Both the position numbers and the translations under genes were made by a program. A stretch of DNA of 64,000 nt, from NCBI RefSeq assembly GCF_001624705.1, contig NZ_JSEO01000019.1:20765-84764 (forward strand). The letters run 5' to 3'. This DNA comes from Marinomonas sp. SBI8L. Its GTDB lineage: Bacteria > Pseudomonadota > Gammaproteobacteria > Pseudomonadales > Marinomonadaceae. The notes below the pieces were generated by a model. The model was not told the origin of the DNA, made no database searches, and worked only from the letters and a program-made list of their open reading frames with translations. This document shows positions 12,174 to 21,902 of the stretch, piece by piece; position 1 is the stretch's first letter; every line of letters begins with the position of its first letter.

Positions 12174-12779
12174 ATGAACTTGAATCTAACAGGAACTGAA
12201 GGAACTCTAGAAGTTTCAGAAGTTACCTTTGCTCGTGAATACAACGAAGCCCTAGTTCACCAAGTGGTTACTGCTTACTTGGCTGGTGCTCGTCAAGGTA
12301 CACGTGCTCAAAAAACTCGCTCTGATGTTGCCGGTGGTGGTCGCAAGCCATGGAAACAAAAGGGTTCTGGTCGCGCTCGTGCAGGTACTATTCGTAGTCC
12401 TATCTGGCGTAGCGGTGGCGTAACTTTCGCTGCTCGTCCACAAGACCATTCACAAAAAGTGAACAAGAAGATGTATCGTGCAGCAATGCGCACCATCTGG
12501 TCTGAGCTAGTACGTCAAGACCGTCTTGTTGTAGTTGAAGAACTTAGTTTGGAAGCTCCAAAAACTAAGCTTTTCAAAGCTAAAATGGCTGAATTGAATA
12601 TTGAGAATGCTTTAATCGTTTCTGCTGAATTAGATGAGAATCTTTTCCTAGCAGCACGTAACATTCCAAATGTTGATGTACGCGATGCGGCGTCTATCGA
12701 TCCAGTTAGCTTGATTGCTTACGACAAAGTGTTGGTGACTGTTGGTGCTCTTAAGCAAGTTGAGGAGGCATTAGCATGA
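12174..12779 (+). CDS. rplD: 50S ribosomal protein L4
   Basis: Binds domain I of 23S rRNA and forms part of the exit tunnel constriction through its extended loop, here [20 protein letters not shown]. In E. coli it also represses the S10 operon at transcription and translation by binding the leader; whether it does so here is unknown, but the rpsJ leader and the rpsJ-rplC spacer are both structured. Length is 201 residues, as in E. coli. The stop codon overlaps the rplW start by four bases (ATGA), indicating translational coupling. Confidence 0.98.
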   Translation: MNLNLTGTEGTLEVSEVTFAREYNEALVHQVVTAYLAGARQGTRAQKTRSDVAGGGRKPWKQKGSGRARAGTIRSPIWRSGGVTFAARPQDHSQKVNKKMYRAAMRTIWSELVRQDRLVVVEELSLEAPKTKLFKAKMAELNIENALIVSAELDENLFLAARNIPNVDVRDAASIDPVSLIAYDKVLVTVGALKQVEEALA

Positions 12780-13069
12780 TCGGCGAACGTATTTATAAGG
12801 TTTTGTTAGGACCACACATCTCTGAAAAAGCTACTATCGTTGCTGAAGGCAATGGTCAGTATGTTTTTCGTGTAGTTGGTGATGCGACAAAAACTGAAAT
12901 TAAACAAGCAATCGAAGCTCTATTTGAAGTCAAAGTAGACACTGTTCGTACCTTGAACCAAAAAGGTAAGACTAAGCGTACTGCTCGTGGTCTTGGTAAG
13001 CGTAACGACGTTAAAAAAGCGTACGTACGTTTGACTGAAGGCCAAGAAATTGATTTCTTAGCTGAATAA
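12776..13069 (+). CDS. rplW: 50S ribosomal protein L23
   Basis: Lies at the polypeptide exit of the 50S subunit and is the docking site for trigger factor and signal recognition particle. It has 97 residues (E. coli 100). [19 protein letters not shown] at the N-terminus and the basic loop [18 protein letters not shown] are typical. Its ATG overlaps the end of rplD and has its ribosome-binding site inside the rplD coding region (GAGGAGG-like, about 12767). Confidence 0.98.
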   Translation: MIGERIYKVLLGPHISEKATIVAEGNGQYVFRVVGDATKTEIKQAIEALFEVKVDTVRTLNQKGKTKRTARGLGKRNDVKKAYVRLTEGQEIDFLAE

Positions 13070-13083
13070 GGGGAGATAGGTCA

Positions 13084-13908
13084 ATGGCTGTTGTAAAATG
13101 TAAGCCAACGTCTGCAGGCCGTCGTCACGTTGTTAAAGTTGTAGGTGAAAATCTACACAAAGGCGCACCATATGCACCACTTCTTTCTAAGAAGAGCAAA
13201 TCTGGTGGTCGTAACAACAATGGTCGCATCACTACGCGTCACGTAGGTGGTGGTCATAAGCAGCATTACCGTATGGTTGATTTCCGTCGTAACAAAGATG
13301 GTATTCCAGCGGTAGTTGAACGTTTGGAATATGATCCAAATCGTTCTGCAAACATAGCATTGGTTTTATATGCTGACGGTGAACGTCGTTATATCATTGC
13401 TTCTAAAGGCATGGTAGCAGGAACCACTGTTTCTAACGGTGCTGATGCACCTATCAAGCCAGGTAACACTTTGCCATTGCAAAATATTCCTGTTGGTAGT
13501 GTTGTGCATTGTATCGAGCTTAAGCCAGGTAAAGGTGCTCAAGTAGCACGTTCTGCTGGTGCTTCTGCTCAGCTTGTTGCTCGTGAAGGTCGTTACGTTA
13601 CTCTTCGTCTACGTTCAGGCGAAATGCGTAAAGTATTGACTGAATGTCGTGCAACTCTTGGTGAAGTATCCAATTCCGAGCATAGCTTACGCGTGCTAGG
13701 TAAAGCTGGTGCTAGTCGCTGGCGTGGTGTTCGTCCTACCGTTCGCGGTGCGGCGATGAACCCGGTAGATCACCCACATGGTGGTGGTGAAGGTCGTAGC
13801 TCAGGTGGTCGCCACCCAGTTAGTCCTTGGGGTATGCCAACCAAAGGTTACAAGACACGCAGTAATAAGCGTACCGATAAACTTATTGTACGTCGTCGTA
13901 CTAAGTAA
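13084..13908 (+). CDS. rplB: 50S ribosomal protein L2
   Basis: One of the most conserved large-subunit proteins, required for subunit association and peptidyl transferase activity. Length is 274 residues (E. coli 273). The C-terminal signature [20 protein letters not shown] contains the conserved histidine implicated in activity. The RNA-binding domain contains [18 protein letters not shown]. It begins 14 bases after rplW behind GGGGAGA. Confidence 0.98.
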   Translation: MAVVKCKPTSAGRRHVVKVVGENLHKGAPYAPLLSKKSKSGGRNNNGRITTRHVGGGHKQHYRMVDFRRNKDGIPAVVERLEYDPNRSANIALVLYADGERRYIIASKGMVAGTTVSNGADAPIKPGNTLPLQNIPVGSVVHCIELKPGKGAQVARSAGASAQLVAREGRYVTLRLRSGEMRKVLTECRATLGEVSNSEHSLRVLGKAGASRWRGVRPTVRGAAMNPVDHPHGGGEGRSSGGRHPVSPWGMPTKGYKTRSNKRTDKLIVRRRTK

Positions 13909-13923
13909 TAAGAGGAAACGACT

Positions 13924-14199
13924 GTGCCACGTTCACTAAAAAAAGGTCCTTTCATCGACCTTCATTTGTTGAAAAAGGTAGAGGCTGCGGTAGAAAAGAA
14001 TGATCGACGTCCAATCAAAACTTGGTCTCGCCGTTCTACTGTCTTCCCTGAATTTGTAGGGTTGACTATCGCTGTCCATAATGGTCGCCAACACGTCCCA
14101 GTTCTAGTAACTGAAGACATGGTAGGTCATAAATTGGGTGAGTTCGCTCCGACCCGCACATATCGCGGTCACGTCGTGGACAAGAAAGCCAAACGGTAA
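13924..14199 (+). CDS. rpsS: 30S ribosomal protein S19
   Basis: Head protein of the 30S subunit that pairs with S13 near the A-site tRNA. It has 91 residues (E. coli 92) and starts at GTG, giving [19 protein letters not shown], behind [32 protein letters not shown] is the family core and [12 protein letters not shown] the C-terminal signature. It is part of the continuous S10 run, 15 bases after rplB. Confidence 0.98.
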   Translation: MPRSLKKGPFIDLHLLKKVEAAVEKNDRRPIKTWSRRSTVFPEFVGLTIAVHNGRQHVPVLVTEDMVGHKLGEFAPTRTYRGHVVDKKAKR

Positions 14200-14214
14200 T
14201 AAGGGGTAATAAAT

Positions 14215-14547
14215 ATGAGTGAAGTTAAAGCCTCATTAAAAGGTGCTCGCCTCTCAGCGCAGAAGGCCCGTTTGGTTGCAGATCAAATCCGCGGCAAATC
14301 TGTTAGCGAGGCGCTTGACATCTTGGCGTTCAGCCCTAAAAAAGCAGCAGTACTAGTTAAAAAAGTACTAGAATCAGCTGTTGCAAATGCTGAACATAAC
14401 GAAGGTGCTGATATAGATGACCTACGTGTTTCAACTGTATACGTTGACGAAGCTACAACGTATAAGCGCATCATGCCACGTGCTAAAGGCCGTGCAGATC
14501 GCATCTTGAAGCGCGGTTGTCATATTACAGTTAAAGTCGCTGACTAA
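14215..14547 (+). CDS. rplV: 50S ribosomal protein L22
   Basis: L22 contacts all six domains of 23S rRNA, and its beta-hairpin lines the exit tunnel beside L4, where macrolide resistance mutations map. It has 110 residues, the E. coli length. Visible signatures are [19 protein letters not shown] and the hairpin region [18 protein letters not shown]. It begins 15 bases after rpsS behind AAGGGG and is followed after 14 bases by rpsC. Confidence 0.98.
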   Translation: MSEVKASLKGARLSAQKARLVADQIRGKSVSEALDILAFSPKKAAVLVKKVLESAVANAEHNEGADIDDLRVSTVYVDEATTYKRIMPRAKGRADRILKRGCHITVKVAD

Positions 14548-14561
14548 TTAGGAGAAACCCA

Positions 14562-15242
14562 ATGGGTCAGAAGGTTCATCCAACTGGAATACGCCTAGGG
14601 ATAGTTAAAGACCATACTTCTACTTGGTATGCGAATAATCAAAACTACTCTAAGTTGCTATTAAACGATCTTCAAGTACGTAAGTACTTAGAAGGTAAAC
14701 TAGTTCAGGCTTCTGTTTCTCGTATCGAGATTCAACGTCCTGCTCAATCTGCACGCATCACTATCCACACAGCCCGTCCAGGCATTGTGATTGGTAAGAA
14801 AGGTGAAGATGTAGAGAAGCTACGTAACGCAGTTTCTGACATGATGGGTGTGCCAGTGCACATCAACATCGAAGAAATTCGTAAGCCTGAATTAGACGCT
14901 AAACTTGTTGCTCAGAACATCGCTGGTCAACTAGAGCGTCGCGTAATGTTCCGCCGTGCTATGAAACGTGCTGTACAAAACGCAATGCGCGCAGGCGCAA
15001 AAGGTATCAAGGTTCAGGTAAGTGGTCGTTTGGGTGGTGCAGAGATTGCACGCGCAGAATGGTACCGCGAAGGTCGTGTACCATTACACACTCTACGCGC
15101 TGACATTGACTACGCTACTTATGAAGCAAACACAACTTACGGCATCATTGGTGTTAAGACGTGGATCTTCAAAGGCGAAATCTTGGGCGGTATTGAGCAA
15201 GTGCGAGCTAATAAAGGCGCACAAAAGAAGAAGTCTAAGTAG
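14562..15242 (+). CDS. rpsC: 30S ribosomal protein S3
   Basis: S3 lies at the mRNA entry channel and contributes to the ribosomal helicase activity with S4 and S5. It has 226 residues (E. coli 233). The N-terminus is [15 protein letters not shown] type-II KH domain carries the GxxG loop in [15 protein letters not shown], and the C-terminal domain includes [28 protein letters not shown] (shown in part). The tail is lysine-rich. The stop is 10 bases before rplP. Confidence 0.98.
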   Translation: MGQKVHPTGIRLGIVKDHTSTWYANNQNYSKLLLNDLQVRKYLEGKLVQASVSRIEIQRPAQSARITIHTARPGIVIGKKGEDVEKLRNAVSDMMGVPVHINIEEIRKPELDAKLVAQNIAGQLERRVMFRRAMKRAVQNAMRAGAKGIKVQVSGRLGGAEIARAEWYREGRVPLHTLRADIDYATYEANTTYGIIGVKTWIFKGEILGGIEQVRANKGAQKKKSK

Positions 15243-15252
15243 GGGGTAGCAT

Positions 15253-15666
15253 ATGTTGCAGCCGAAACGTACTAAGTTCCGTAAAATGCAGAAAGGCCGT
15301 AACCGTGGTCTTGCATTACGCGGTAACCAAGTTAGCTTTGGTGAATTTGGTTTGAAATCCACAGCACGTGGTCGTATTACGGCTCGTCAAATTGAAGCGG
15401 CGCGTCGTGCAATGACTCGTCACATCAAACGTGGTGGTAAAATCTGGATTCGTGTTTTCCCTGATAAGCCGATTACTCAGAAACCTCTAGAGGTTCGTCA
15501 GGGTAAAGGTAAGGGTAACGTAGAATACTGGGTTGCACAGATTCAACCTGGTAAAATGCTTTATGAAGTTGAGGGTGTTTCAGAGCAGCTAGCTCGCGAA
15601 GCTTTCGCACTAGCAGCCGCTAAGCTTCCTCTGGCCACAACTTTCGTGACGCGTACGGTGATGTAG
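15253..15666 (+). CDS. rplP: 50S ribosomal protein L16
   Basis: L16 helps position the A-site tRNA near the peptidyl transferase centre and is a late assembly protein. It has 137 residues (E. coli 136). [19 protein letters not shown] opens the protein and [20 protein letters not shown] is the core signature; the arginine in the LALRG segment corresponds to the YcfD (RoxA) hydroxylation target in E. coli. The stop codon is directly abutted by the rpmC start with no spacer. Confidence 0.98.
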   Translation: MLQPKRTKFRKMQKGRNRGLALRGNQVSFGEFGLKSTARGRITARQIEAARRAMTRHIKRGGKIWIRVFPDKPITQKPLEVRQGKGKGNVEYWVAQIQPGKMLYEVEGVSEQLAREAFALAAAKLPLATTFVTRTVM

Positions 15667-15858
15667 ATGAAAGCAAAAGATTTACAAGAAAAGTCTGTAG
15701 CTGAGCTACAGGAAAGCTTGATTGAACTGCTAAAAGAGCAATTCACGTTGCGTATGCAAAAGGCTACTGGCCAGCTAACGCAAACTCATTTGCTTCCTCA
15801 AGTTCGCCGCAATATCGCACGTGTTAAAACCGTGCTAAATGATAAGGCAGGTAACTAA
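15667..15858 (+). CDS. rpmC: 50S ribosomal protein L29
   Basis: Small helical protein near the exit tunnel, adjacent to L23. It has 63 residues, identical in length to E. coli. It reads as two helices: [18 protein letters not shown], then a conserved second half with [16 protein letters not shown] and [12 protein letters not shown]. It starts on the base after the rplP stop and its own stop overlaps the rpsQ start by one base (TAATG), so translation of the three genes is probably coupled. Confidence 0.97.
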   Translation: MKAKDLQEKSVAELQESLIELLKEQFTLRMQKATGQLTQTHLLPQVRRNIARVKTVLNDKAGN

Positions 15859-16124
15859 TGGCAAATGCAGAAACTCAAGCTCGCACAGCTACTGGTAAAG
15901 TAGTAAGCGACAAGATGGATAAAACCATCACAGTACTAGTAGAACGTACTGAAAAACACGCTCTATACGGCAAGTTTATTCGTCGTTCTACTAAATTACA
16001 CGCTCATGATGAGAACAACGAATGTCGCATTGGCGACACAGTAAAGGTTGTGGAAACACGTCCTTACTCCAAGTCTAAAACTTGGAACCTGGTTCAAGTT
16101 GTTAACAAAGCGGCAGCTATCTAA
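15858..16124 (+). CDS. rpsQ: 30S ribosomal protein S17
   Basis: Primary 16S rRNA-binding protein of the 30S body, OB-fold. It has 88 residues (E. coli 84). [18 protein letters not shown] and the loop [15 protein letters not shown] are typical. It is the last gene of the classical S10 operon; only 47 bases separate it from rplN and no terminator is visible, so transcription should continue into the spc genes. Confidence 0.98.
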   Translation: MANAETQARTATGKVVSDKMDKTITVLVERTEKHALYGKFIRRSTKLHAHDENNECRIGDTVKVVETRPYSKSKTWNLVQVVNKAAAI

Positions 16125-16171
16125 GCTGCCCCATCGTGAGACTTGTTATCTAATTTTATTGGAGAGCAGTT

Positions 16172-16540
16172 ATGATTCAAACAGAATCGATGCTTGATGT
16201 TGCAGATAACAGCGGCGCAAAGCGTGTTCAGTGTATTAAAGTACTGGGTGGCTCACATCGTCGTTACGCTGGTATCGGTGACATTATTAAGGTCACTGTT
16301 AAAGAAGCGATCCCTCGTGGTCGTGTTAAAAAAGGGCAAGTTCTTAACGCAGTAGTAGTTAGAACTAAGAAAGGTGTTCGTCGTCCTGATGGTTCAGTAA
16401 TCCGTTTTGATGTAAACTCAGCGGTTCTATTGAATGCAGCAGGTCAACCGATCGGCACACGTATCTTTGGCCCTGTTACCCGTGAATTGCGTTCAGAGCA
16501 ATTTATGAAAATTATTTCTCTTGCACCTGAAGTGCTGTAA
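16172..16540 (+). CDS. rplN: 50S ribosomal protein L14
   Basis: L14 sits at the subunit interface, contacts 16S rRNA in bridges B5 and B8, and is the target of the silencing factor RsfS. It has 122 residues (E. coli 123). [19 protein letters not shown] and [18 protein letters not shown] are family signatures. It is preceded by a good site (TTGGAGAG) and begins the spc group (rplN to rpmJ). Confidence 0.98.
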   Translation: MIQTESMLDVADNSGAKRVQCIKVLGGSHRRYAGIGDIIKVTVKEAIPRGRVKKGQVLNAVVVRTKKGVRRPDGSVIRFDVNSAVLLNAAGQPIGTRIFGPVTRELRSEQFMKIISLAPEVL

Positions 16541-16556
16541 GAGGGAGGGGACGTAA

Positions 16557-16874
16557 ATGCGTAAGATCAAAAGTAACGACGAAGTTATTGTGATTGCCGG
16601 TAAAGATAAAGGCAAACGCGGTAAAGTTGTTAAAATTGTAGACGAAAACCGAGTTCTTGTTTCTGGCATCAATATGATGAAGAAACACGAGAAGCCAAAC
16701 CCTATGAAAGGGTCTACTGGCGGTATCGTCGAGAAAGAAGCACCTATCCAGGTTTCTAACGTAGCTATCTTTAATGGTGCTACTGGTAAAGCGGATCGCG
16801 TCGGCTTTAAAGTGAATGAAGATGGTACTAAGGTACGTATCTTTAAATCTAACAGTGAAGCGATCGACGCCTAA
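16557..16874 (+). CDS. rplX: 50S ribosomal protein L24
   Basis: Assembly initiator of the 50S subunit that binds the 5' region of 23S rRNA and lies near the tunnel exit. It has 105 residues (E. coli 104). The N-terminal KOW motif is visible as [20 protein letters not shown]. The ATG follows GAGGGAGGGGACGTAA, a very strong ribosome-binding site. Spacers to both neighbours are under 20 bases. Confidence 0.98.
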   Translation: MRKIKSNDEVIVIAGKDKGKRGKVVKIVDENRVLVSGINMMKKHEKPNPMKGSTGGIVEKEAPIQVSNVAIFNGATGKADRVGFKVNEDGTKVRIFKSNSEAIDA

Positions 16875-16891
16875 GAGCGAGAATTATAGCC

Positions 16892-17431
16892 ATGGCGAGA
16901 CTTAAGCAAGTTTATAAAGATCAAGTTGTAGCAGCTCTAACTGAAGAGTTTAGCTACAAGAATGTAATGGAAGTGCCTAAAATCACAAAAATTACATTGA
17001 ATATGGGTGTTGGTGAAGCTATCGCAGACAAGAAACTTCTTGAAAATGCGGTAAATGACCTTGAAGCACTTAGTGGCCAGAAAGTTGTAGTGACTAAGGC
17101 TCGTAAATCAGTAGCAGGCTTTAAAATCCGTGACGGTTACCCGATCGGTTGTAAAGTTACGCTACGTGGTGAGCGTATGTGGGATTTCTTCGACCGTTTG
17201 GTTGATGTAGCAATTCCACGTATCCGTGACTTCCGTGGACTTAATCCTAAGTCTTTCGATGGTCGTGGTAACTACAGCATGGGTGTTAAAGAGCAGATTA
17301 TCTTCCCAGAAATCGATTACGATAAAGTAGACCGTGTACGTGGTATGGATATTACCATCACAACGACTGCTCGTACCGATGCGGAAGGTCGTGCTTTGTT
17401 AGCAGCCTTTAGTTTCCCTTTCAAGAAATAA
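16892..17431 (+). CDS. rplE: 50S ribosomal protein L5
   Basis: Binds 5S rRNA in the central protuberance together with L18 and contacts the P-site tRNA. It has 179 residues, the E. coli length. Conserved stretches are [33 protein letters not shown] and [19 protein letters not shown]. In E. coli S8 represses the spc operon by binding near the rplE start; here the L24-L5 spacer is only 17 bases with no obvious hairpin, while a clear structured spacer occurs instead just upstream of rpsH. Confidence 0.98.
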   Translation: MARLKQVYKDQVVAALTEEFSYKNVMEVPKITKITLNMGVGEAIADKKLLENAVNDLEALSGQKVVVTKARKSVAGFKIRDGYPIGCKVTLRGERMWDFFDRLVDVAIPRIRDFRGLNPKSFDGRGNYSMGVKEQIIFPEIDYDKVDRVRGMDITITTTARTDAEGRALLAAFSFPFKK

Positions 17432-17443
17432 GAGGTAGGAATC

Positions 17444-17749
17444 ATGGCAAAGATCTCAATGATTCAACGCGAAGCAAAACGCACTAAATTAGTAGCTAAG
17501 TTCGCTGAAAAGCGTGCAGCTCTAAAAGCAATAATTAGCGATGTGAATGCATCGGATGATGAAAAGTGGGAAGCAACTCTTAAGTTGCAAGCTCTTCCAC
17601 GTGATTCATCTTCTTCACGCCAGCGTAACCGTTGCCAAGTAACGGGTCGTCCACATGGTGTTTATCGTAAATTTGGTTTGTCAAGAATCAAACTACGTGA
17701 AGCAGCTATGCGCGGTGACGTACCAGGCTTGAAGAAAGCTAGTTGGTAA
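17444..17749 (+). CDS. rpsN: 30S ribosomal protein S14
   Basis: Head protein of the 30S subunit, late assembly. It has 101 residues (E. coli 101) and is the long type without the zinc-binding CxxC pairs: only one cysteine is seen, in [11 protein letters not shown]. The C-terminal signature [19 protein letters not shown] is intact. Absence of the zinc site matters because some bacteria switch between zinc-free and zinc-binding paralogues; the gene here is the zinc-independent form. It is followed by a 132-base structured spacer. Confidence 0.98.
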   Translation: MAKISMIQREAKRTKLVAKFAEKRAALKAIISDVNASDDEKWEATLKLQALPRDSSSSRQRNRCQVTGRPHGVYRKFGLSRIKLREAAMRGDVPGLKKASW

Positions 17750-17770
17750 GCAAGTAGATCACGATCATAA

Positions 17771-17829
17771 TACACGGCAGTGGGTGGGGTGTCTGGATTA
17801 GTTCTGGACATTCTGTCTGCTGCTGTGTA
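17771..17829 (+). other. Long hairpin in the rpsN-rpsH spacer
   Basis: TACACGGCAG (17771-17780) pairs with CTGCTGTGTA (17820-17829), ten pairs with one G-T wobble, enclosing a shorter TGTC/GACA stem. The spacer between rpsN and rpsH is 132 bases, far longer than the others in this run. It could be an S8 or other autoregulatory site, or a processing site; this is inference. Confidence 0.5.
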
Positions 17830-17881
17830 CTATGCGCGAGCTCTATTTGCTGCACAATGGTTTTTAATTAGGAGCTCTTCA

Positions 17882-18274
17882 ATGAGTATGCAAGATACAC
17901 TTGCGGATATGTTTACACGTATTCGTAATGCGCAGATGGCGTCTAAGACATCTGTGAGCATGCCTTCATCAAAAATGAAGGTATCTGTTGCTTCTGTTCT
18001 ACGTGAAGAAGGTTATGTAACCGATTTCGCTGTAACTGAAGAAACAAAACCGACTCTTACTATCGAACTTAAGTATTTCGAAGGTAAACCGGTAATCGAA
18101 GAAATTAAACGCGCTTCTCGCCCAAGTCTTCGTCAATACAAGTCATCAGTTGATCTACCTAAAGTAGAAGCTGGTCTTGGCGTTGCTATCATCTCTACCT
18201 CTAAAGGTGTGATGACCGATCGTGCTGCACGTGCTGCAGGCATCGGTGGCGAAGTAATCTGCACAGTATTCTAG
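17882..18274 (+). CDS. rpsH: 30S ribosomal protein S8
   Basis: Primary 16S rRNA-binding protein of the central domain and, in E. coli, the translational repressor of the spc operon. The chosen ATG gives [18 protein letters not shown] and 130 residues, exactly the E. coli length, behind AGGAGCTCTTCA. The frame is open 34 codons further upstream, but that extension runs through the structured spacer and is not conserved. [20 protein letters not shown] is the C-terminal RNA-binding signature. Confidence 0.98.
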   Translation: MSMQDTLADMFTRIRNAQMASKTSVSMPSSKMKVSVASVLREEGYVTDFAVTEETKPTLTIELKYFEGKPVIEEIKRASRPSLRQYKSSVDLPKVEAGLGVAIISTSKGVMTDRAARAAGIGGEVICTVF

Positions 18275-18282
18275 GAGTTAGT

Positions 18283-18816
18283 ATGTCTCGTGTTGCTAAA
18301 AGTCCCGTGACGCTTCCTGCTGGTGTAGATGTAACTCTTAAAGGACAAAACCTTGTAGTTAAAGGTGGTAAAGGTTCTTTAGAGTTGAATGCGCATCAAA
18401 GCGTTGAACTAACTGTTGAAGATAAGGTTATTACTTTTGCTCCTCGTGATGGTGCAAAACAGAGCCGTGCTTTAGCAGGTACTACTCGTTCTTTGGTCAA
18501 CAACATGGTTGTTGGTGTTAGCCAAGGTTTCGAGAAGAAATTATTGCTTCAAGGTGTTGGTTACCGTGCTGCCGTTAAAGGTACAGTACTTAACTTAACT
18601 CTTGGTTTCTCTCACCCTGTAGAATACGACCTACCGGAAGGTATCAGCGCTGTTGTTAACGGCCAGACTGAAGTTGTAATCTCAGGCGTCGACAAGCAAG
18701 CTGTTGGCCAAGTGGCTGCAGAAATCCGCGGTTTCCGTCCTCCTGAGCCTTATAAAGGTAAGGGTGTTCGTTACGCTGATGAGCATGTTCGTCGTAAAGA
18801 AGCTAAGAAAAAATAG
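18283..18816 (+). CDS. rplF: 50S ribosomal protein L6
   Basis: Lies at the factor-binding region near the sarcin-ricin loop and supports EF-G and EF-Tu function. It has 177 residues, the E. coli length. It consists of two repeated domains; the conserved C-terminal motif is [16 protein letters not shown]. The start [17 protein letters not shown] follows CTAGGAGTTAGT. It starts 8 bases after the rpsH stop. Confidence 0.98.
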   Translation: MSRVAKSPVTLPAGVDVTLKGQNLVVKGGKGSLELNAHQSVELTVEDKVITFAPRDGAKQSRALAGTTRSLVNNMVVGVSQGFEKKLLLQGVGYRAAVKGTVLNLTLGFSHPVEYDLPEGISAVVNGQTEVVISGVDKQAVGQVAAEIRGFRPPEPYKGKGVRYADEHVRRKEAKKK

Positions 18817-18825
18817 GTAGACATC

Positions 18826-19176
18826 ATGAACACTAAAAAACAATCTCGAATTCGTCGCGCACAACGCGCACGTCTGCATATTCGTGAGTTGGGTGCGAAT
18901 CGTCTTTCTGTTCACCGCACACCGCGTCACATGTATGCTCAAGTTATTTCGGCTTCTGGTAGCCAAGTGCTAGCTAGCGCATCTACCTTGGACGAAAGCC
19001 TTCGTTCTTCTGCAACTGGTAACAAAGATGCGGCTGCTAAAGTCGGCGCTTTGATTGCTGAACGTGCAAAAGAAGCAGGTGTCACTGCGGTCGCTTTTGA
19101 TCGCTCTGGTTTCAAATACCATGGTCGCGTACAAGCTTTAGCTGACGCAGCCCGTGAAGCCGGTCTAGAGTTCTAA
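18826..19176 (+). CDS. rplR: 50S ribosomal protein L18
   Basis: 5S rRNA-binding protein of the central protuberance, partner of L5. It has 116 residues (E. coli 117). The N-terminus is basic ([19 protein letters not shown]), and [20 protein letters not shown] is the C-terminal family signature. It lies between rplF and rpsE, with spacers of about 10 bases on each side. Confidence 0.98.
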   Translation: MNTKKQSRIRRAQRARLHIRELGANRLSVHRTPRHMYAQVISASGSQVLASASTLDESLRSSATGNKDAAAKVGALIAERAKEAGVTAVAFDRSGFKYHGRVQALADAAREAGLEF

Positions 19177-19186
19177 GGGGTAGCAA

Positions 19187-19687
19187 ATGGCAGTTAATGA
19201 TCAACAAACTAGCGACCTCCAAGAGAAGCTAGTACAAGTCAACCGTGTAGCTAAAGTTGTAAAGGGTGGTCGTATCTTCTCTTTCACAGCGTTAACAGTG
19301 GTTGGTGACGGAAATGGTAAAGTAGGCTTTGGTCGCGGTAAAGCGCGTGAAGTGCCTCAAGCTATCCAGAAAGCGATGGAGCAAGCTCGTCGTAACATGG
19401 TTACTGTTCAGTTGAACGGCGATACTCTTCAGTATCCTGTTAAAGCTGTTCACGGCGCATCTAAAGTTTACATGCAACCTGCATCTCAAGGTACTGGTGT
19501 AATTGCCGGTGGTGCGATGCGTGCGGTTCTTGAAATCGCTGGTGTACACAACGTATTGGCTAAGTGCTACGGCTCTACAAACCCAGTAAACGTTGTACGT
19601 GCAACCATTAAAGGTTTGCAAGACATGAACTCTCCTGAACAGATTGCAGCGAAACGCGGCAAGTCAGTCGATCAAATTTTGGGGTAA
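19187..19687 (+). CDS. rpsE: 30S ribosomal protein S5
   Basis: S5 is at the mRNA entry site and affects decoding fidelity; mutations in its N-terminal loop give spectinomycin resistance in E. coli. It has 166 residues (E. coli 167). The double-stranded RNA-binding-like domain contains [20 protein letters not shown], where the spectinomycin loop lies, and [18 protein letters not shown]. The C-terminal domain includes [19 protein letters not shown]. It starts 10 bases after rplR. Confidence 0.98.
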   Translation: MAVNDQQTSDLQEKLVQVNRVAKVVKGGRIFSFTALTVVGDGNGKVGFGRGKAREVPQAIQKAMEQARRNMVTVQLNGDTLQYPVKAVHGASKVYMQPASQGTGVIAGGAMRAVLEIAGVHNVLAKCYGSTNPVNVVRATIKGLQDMNSPEQIAAKRGKSVDQILG

Positions 19688-19693
19688 TGTGAA

Positions 19694-19879
19694 ATGGCTA
19701 AAAATACCATCACAGTAGAACTAACCCGTAGCCCGATCGGTCGTCTTCCGAAACATCGTGCAAGCGTTAATGGCTTGGGTTTACGTAAAGTTGGTCAACG
19801 TCGCGAGTTGGAAGATACTCCAGCTGTACGTGGCATGATCAATAAAGTTTATTACATGGTTAAAGTGGTAGGAGAATAA
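19694..19879 (+). CDS. rpmD: 50S ribosomal protein L30
   Basis: Small 50S protein on the solvent side near 5S rRNA. It has 61 residues (E. coli 59). [19 protein letters not shown] and [20 protein letters not shown] are the family pattern. It is absent from some bacterial lineages but present here. Only one base separates its stop from the rplO start. Confidence 0.97.
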   Translation: MAKNTITVELTRSPIGRLPKHRASVNGLGLRKVGQRRELEDTPAVRGMINKVYYMVKVVGE

Positions 19880-19880
19880 A

Positions 19881-20315
19881 ATGTTCTTGAATACTATTCG
19901 ACCTGCCGAAGGTAGCAAGCCTACTGCCAAACGTCGCGGACGTGGTATGGGTAGCGGCTTGGGCAAAACAGGCGGACGTGGCCATAAAGGTCTTAAGTCT
20001 CGTTCTGGCGGTTCAGTACGTCCTGGTTTCGAAGGTGGTCAAATGCCTTTACAGAAACGTCTACCGAAATTTGGCTTCACTTCACGTCAAGCTAAATTTG
20101 TTGCTGAAATTCGTTTGAATGAACTAGCAGCAGTAAATGCTGAAGTTGTAGATTTAGCTTCTTTGAAAGGCGCTGACATCATTGGTCATCAAATTAAAAC
20201 TGCACGTGTAATCTTGTCTGGTTCTATCGACAAAGCTGTTACCGTTCGTGGTCTTAAAGTGACTAAAGGTGCTCGTGCAGCTATCGAAGCAGCTGGCGGA
20301 AAAATCGAGGAATAG
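19881..20315 (+). CDS. rplO: 50S ribosomal protein L15
   Basis: Late-assembling 50S protein that interacts with several domains of 23S rRNA. It has 144 residues, the E. coli length. The N-terminal half is glycine- and arginine-rich ([20 protein letters not shown]), and the arginine in the [14 protein letters not shown] segment corresponds to the position hydroxylated in the E. coli L16/L27-type systems only by analogy. The stop codon is abutted directly by the secY ATG, suggesting coupled translation into the translocase gene. Confidence 0.97.
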   Translation: MFLNTIRPAEGSKPTAKRRGRGMGSGLGKTGGRGHKGLKSRSGGSVRPGFEGGQMPLQKRLPKFGFTSRQAKFVAEIRLNELAAVNAEVVDLASLKGADIIGHQIKTARVILSGSIDKAVTVRGLKVTKGARAAIEAAGGKIEE

Positions 20316-21647
20316 ATGGCTAAGCGTGGTTCACTACCAGCTGGAATGCAAAACGGTTTAGGCGAACTTTGGTCGCGTATCCGTTTCGTATTCTTAGCAA
20401 TTATTGTATACAGAATAGGTGCTCATATACCGGTTCCGGGTATTAACCCAGATCGTTTGTCAGCACTATTTGATCAAAATGAAGGCACAATCCTGAGTCT
20501 ATTTAACGTATTCTCAGGTGGGGCATTGGAACGAATGAGTATCTTTGCTCTTGGTATTCTGCCCTATATTTCTGCTTCTATTATTATGCAGTTGTTAACG
20601 GTAGTTAGCCCGCAGCTAGAGCAGCTTAAGAAGGAAGGTGAAGCTGGGCGTCGTAAGATTACTCAGTATACCCGTTACGGCACCGTCCTTCTTGCGTTAG
20701 TCCAATCAGCCAGTATGGCTGTTGGCCTAGCCAGTCAAGGGATATCATTCAGTTCTGGTTTAGAGTTTTATGCTGTTGCAGTTATTACTCTTGTTGCTGG
20801 TACTGTCTTCCTTATGTGGTTGGGTGAACAAGTTACTGAAAAAGGTATTGGTAATGGTATTTCCATTCTTATCTTTGCAGGTATCGTGGCTGGGCTACCT
20901 TCTGCTCTTGGTATGTCATTCGAATCGGCTCGTCAAGGCGATATAAATATCCTTGCCTTATTGTTGATTGGCATTTTAGCTATTGCGACCATCGCATTCG
21001 TTGTTTTCATCGAGCGTGGACAGCGTCGCATTACAGTTAACTATGCAAAACGTCAGCAAGGCAAAAAAGTGTTTGCTGCACAAAAGAGTCATCTACCATT
21101 GAAGGTGAATATGGCGGGTGTAATCCCACCAATCTTCGCTTCAAGTATCTTGTTGTTTCCTGCTTCGATTGGCCAATGGTTTGGTCAAGGTGAAGGTATG
21201 GAATGGCTTCAAGGTATGTCGTTGGCTCTAGCACCTGGGCAACCTCTATATGTGCTGTTGTTTGCTATAGCAATTGTATTCTTTTGCTTCTTTTACACAG
21301 CATTGGTGTTCAACCCTAAAGATGTGGCAGATAATTTAAAGAAATCCGGTGCGTTTTTGCCGGGTATTCGTCCAGGCGATCATACCGCTCGATATATTGA
21401 TGGGGTAATGACTCGATTAACACTGTTTGGTGCTTTGTACATCACGCTAGTGTCCCTGATGCCTCAGTTCTTTGTTGTGTTCTGGAACGTGCCTTTCTAC
21501 TTTGGCGGTACATCGTTACTGATCGTAGTAGTTGTGGTTATGGACTTCATGACACAAATACAAAGTCATCTGATGAGTCATCAATATGAGTCATTAATGA
21601 AAAAGTCTAATCTGACTGGTTATGGTCCAAATGGCCTAATGCGCTAA
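20316..21647 (+). CDS. secY: Sec translocase channel subunit SecY
   Basis: Pore-forming subunit of the SecYEG protein-conducting channel in the inner membrane. It has 443 residues, the E. coli length, with ten expected transmembrane helices. Conserved landmarks are [14 protein letters not shown] at the N-terminus, [20 protein letters not shown] (plug and helix 2 region), the cytoplasmic loop [10 protein letters not shown] and the C-terminal loop [21 protein letters not shown] that contacts SecA. As in most bacteria it is embedded in the ribosomal protein run between rplO and rpmJ, tying channel synthesis to ribosome synthesis. Confidence 0.98.
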   Translation: MAKRGSLPAGMQNGLGELWSRIRFVFLAIIVYRIGAHIPVPGINPDRLSALFDQNEGTILSLFNVFSGGALERMSIFALGILPYISASIIMQLLTVVSPQLEQLKKEGEAGRRKITQYTRYGTVLLALVQSASMAVGLASQGISFSSGLEFYAVAVITLVAGTVFLMWLGEQVTEKGIGNGISILIFAGIVAGLPSALGMSFESARQGDINILALLLIGILAIATIAFVVFIERGQRRITVNYAKRQQGKKVFAAQKSHLPLKVNMAGVIPPIFASSILLFPASIGQWFGQGEGMEWLQGMSLALAPGQPLYVLLFAIAIVFFCFFYTALVFNPKDVADNLKKSGAFLPGIRPGDHTARYIDGVMTRLTLFGALYITLVSLMPQFFVVFWNVPFYFGGTSLLIVVVVVMDFMTQIQSHLMSHQYESLMKKSNLTGYGPNGLMR

Positions 21648-21666
21648 GCATAGGTTGGAGTTGAAC

Positions 21667-21780
21667 ATGAAAGTACGTGCATCTGTAAAGAAAATCTGTC
21701 GTAACTGTAAAATCGTTCGTCGTAACGGTTCAGTTCGAGTGATCTGCTCTGAGCCTCGTCACAAACAGCGTCAAGGTTAA
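21667..21780 (+). CDS. rpmJ: 50S ribosomal protein L36
   Basis: Very short gene of 37 codons, easily missed by length cut-offs. Translation from the ATG at 21667 gives [20 protein letters not shown] followed by [17 protein letters not shown]. The zinc ribbon CxxC (C11, C14), C27 and the following histidine are all present, so this is the zinc-binding form. It is one residue shorter than E. coli L36. A ribosome-binding site (GGTTGGAGTTG) precedes it and it lies 19 bases after secY, ending the spc gene group. Confidence 0.97.
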   Translation: MKVRASVKKICRNCKIVRRNGSVRVICSEPRHKQRQG

Positions 21781-21799
21781 TTTAGAGTCGGGTTCGCTC

Positions 21800-21882
21800 G
21801 ATGATGGGAAGGTGGTTGATTTTTCGCCTAGAGTTAGGCATAATCAGCCGCCCTTATGAAAGCAAGTGATGAATTATCATCC
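21800..21882 (+). other. Structured leader upstream of rpsM, candidate alpha-operon S4 site
   Basis: Between rpmJ and rpsM (122 bases) GGTTGATT (21814-21821) pairs with AATCAGCC (21842-21849), with an inner GCCTA-GAGT-TAGGC hairpin (21826-21839). GATGAT (21800-21805) can also pair with ATCATC (21876-21881), enclosing the first structure. In E. coli the same position holds the nested pseudoknot bound by S4 to repress the alpha operon. Position and complexity fit; identity with that RNA family is inferred. Confidence 0.5.
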
Positions 21883-21902
21883 TAACAACGGAGTAAAGTT
21901 GA

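Noticed and set aside
17780-17881. N-terminal extension of S8
   Set aside because: The 34 extra codons cover a structured spacer and are not found in the family; the ATG at 17882 gives the standard length.
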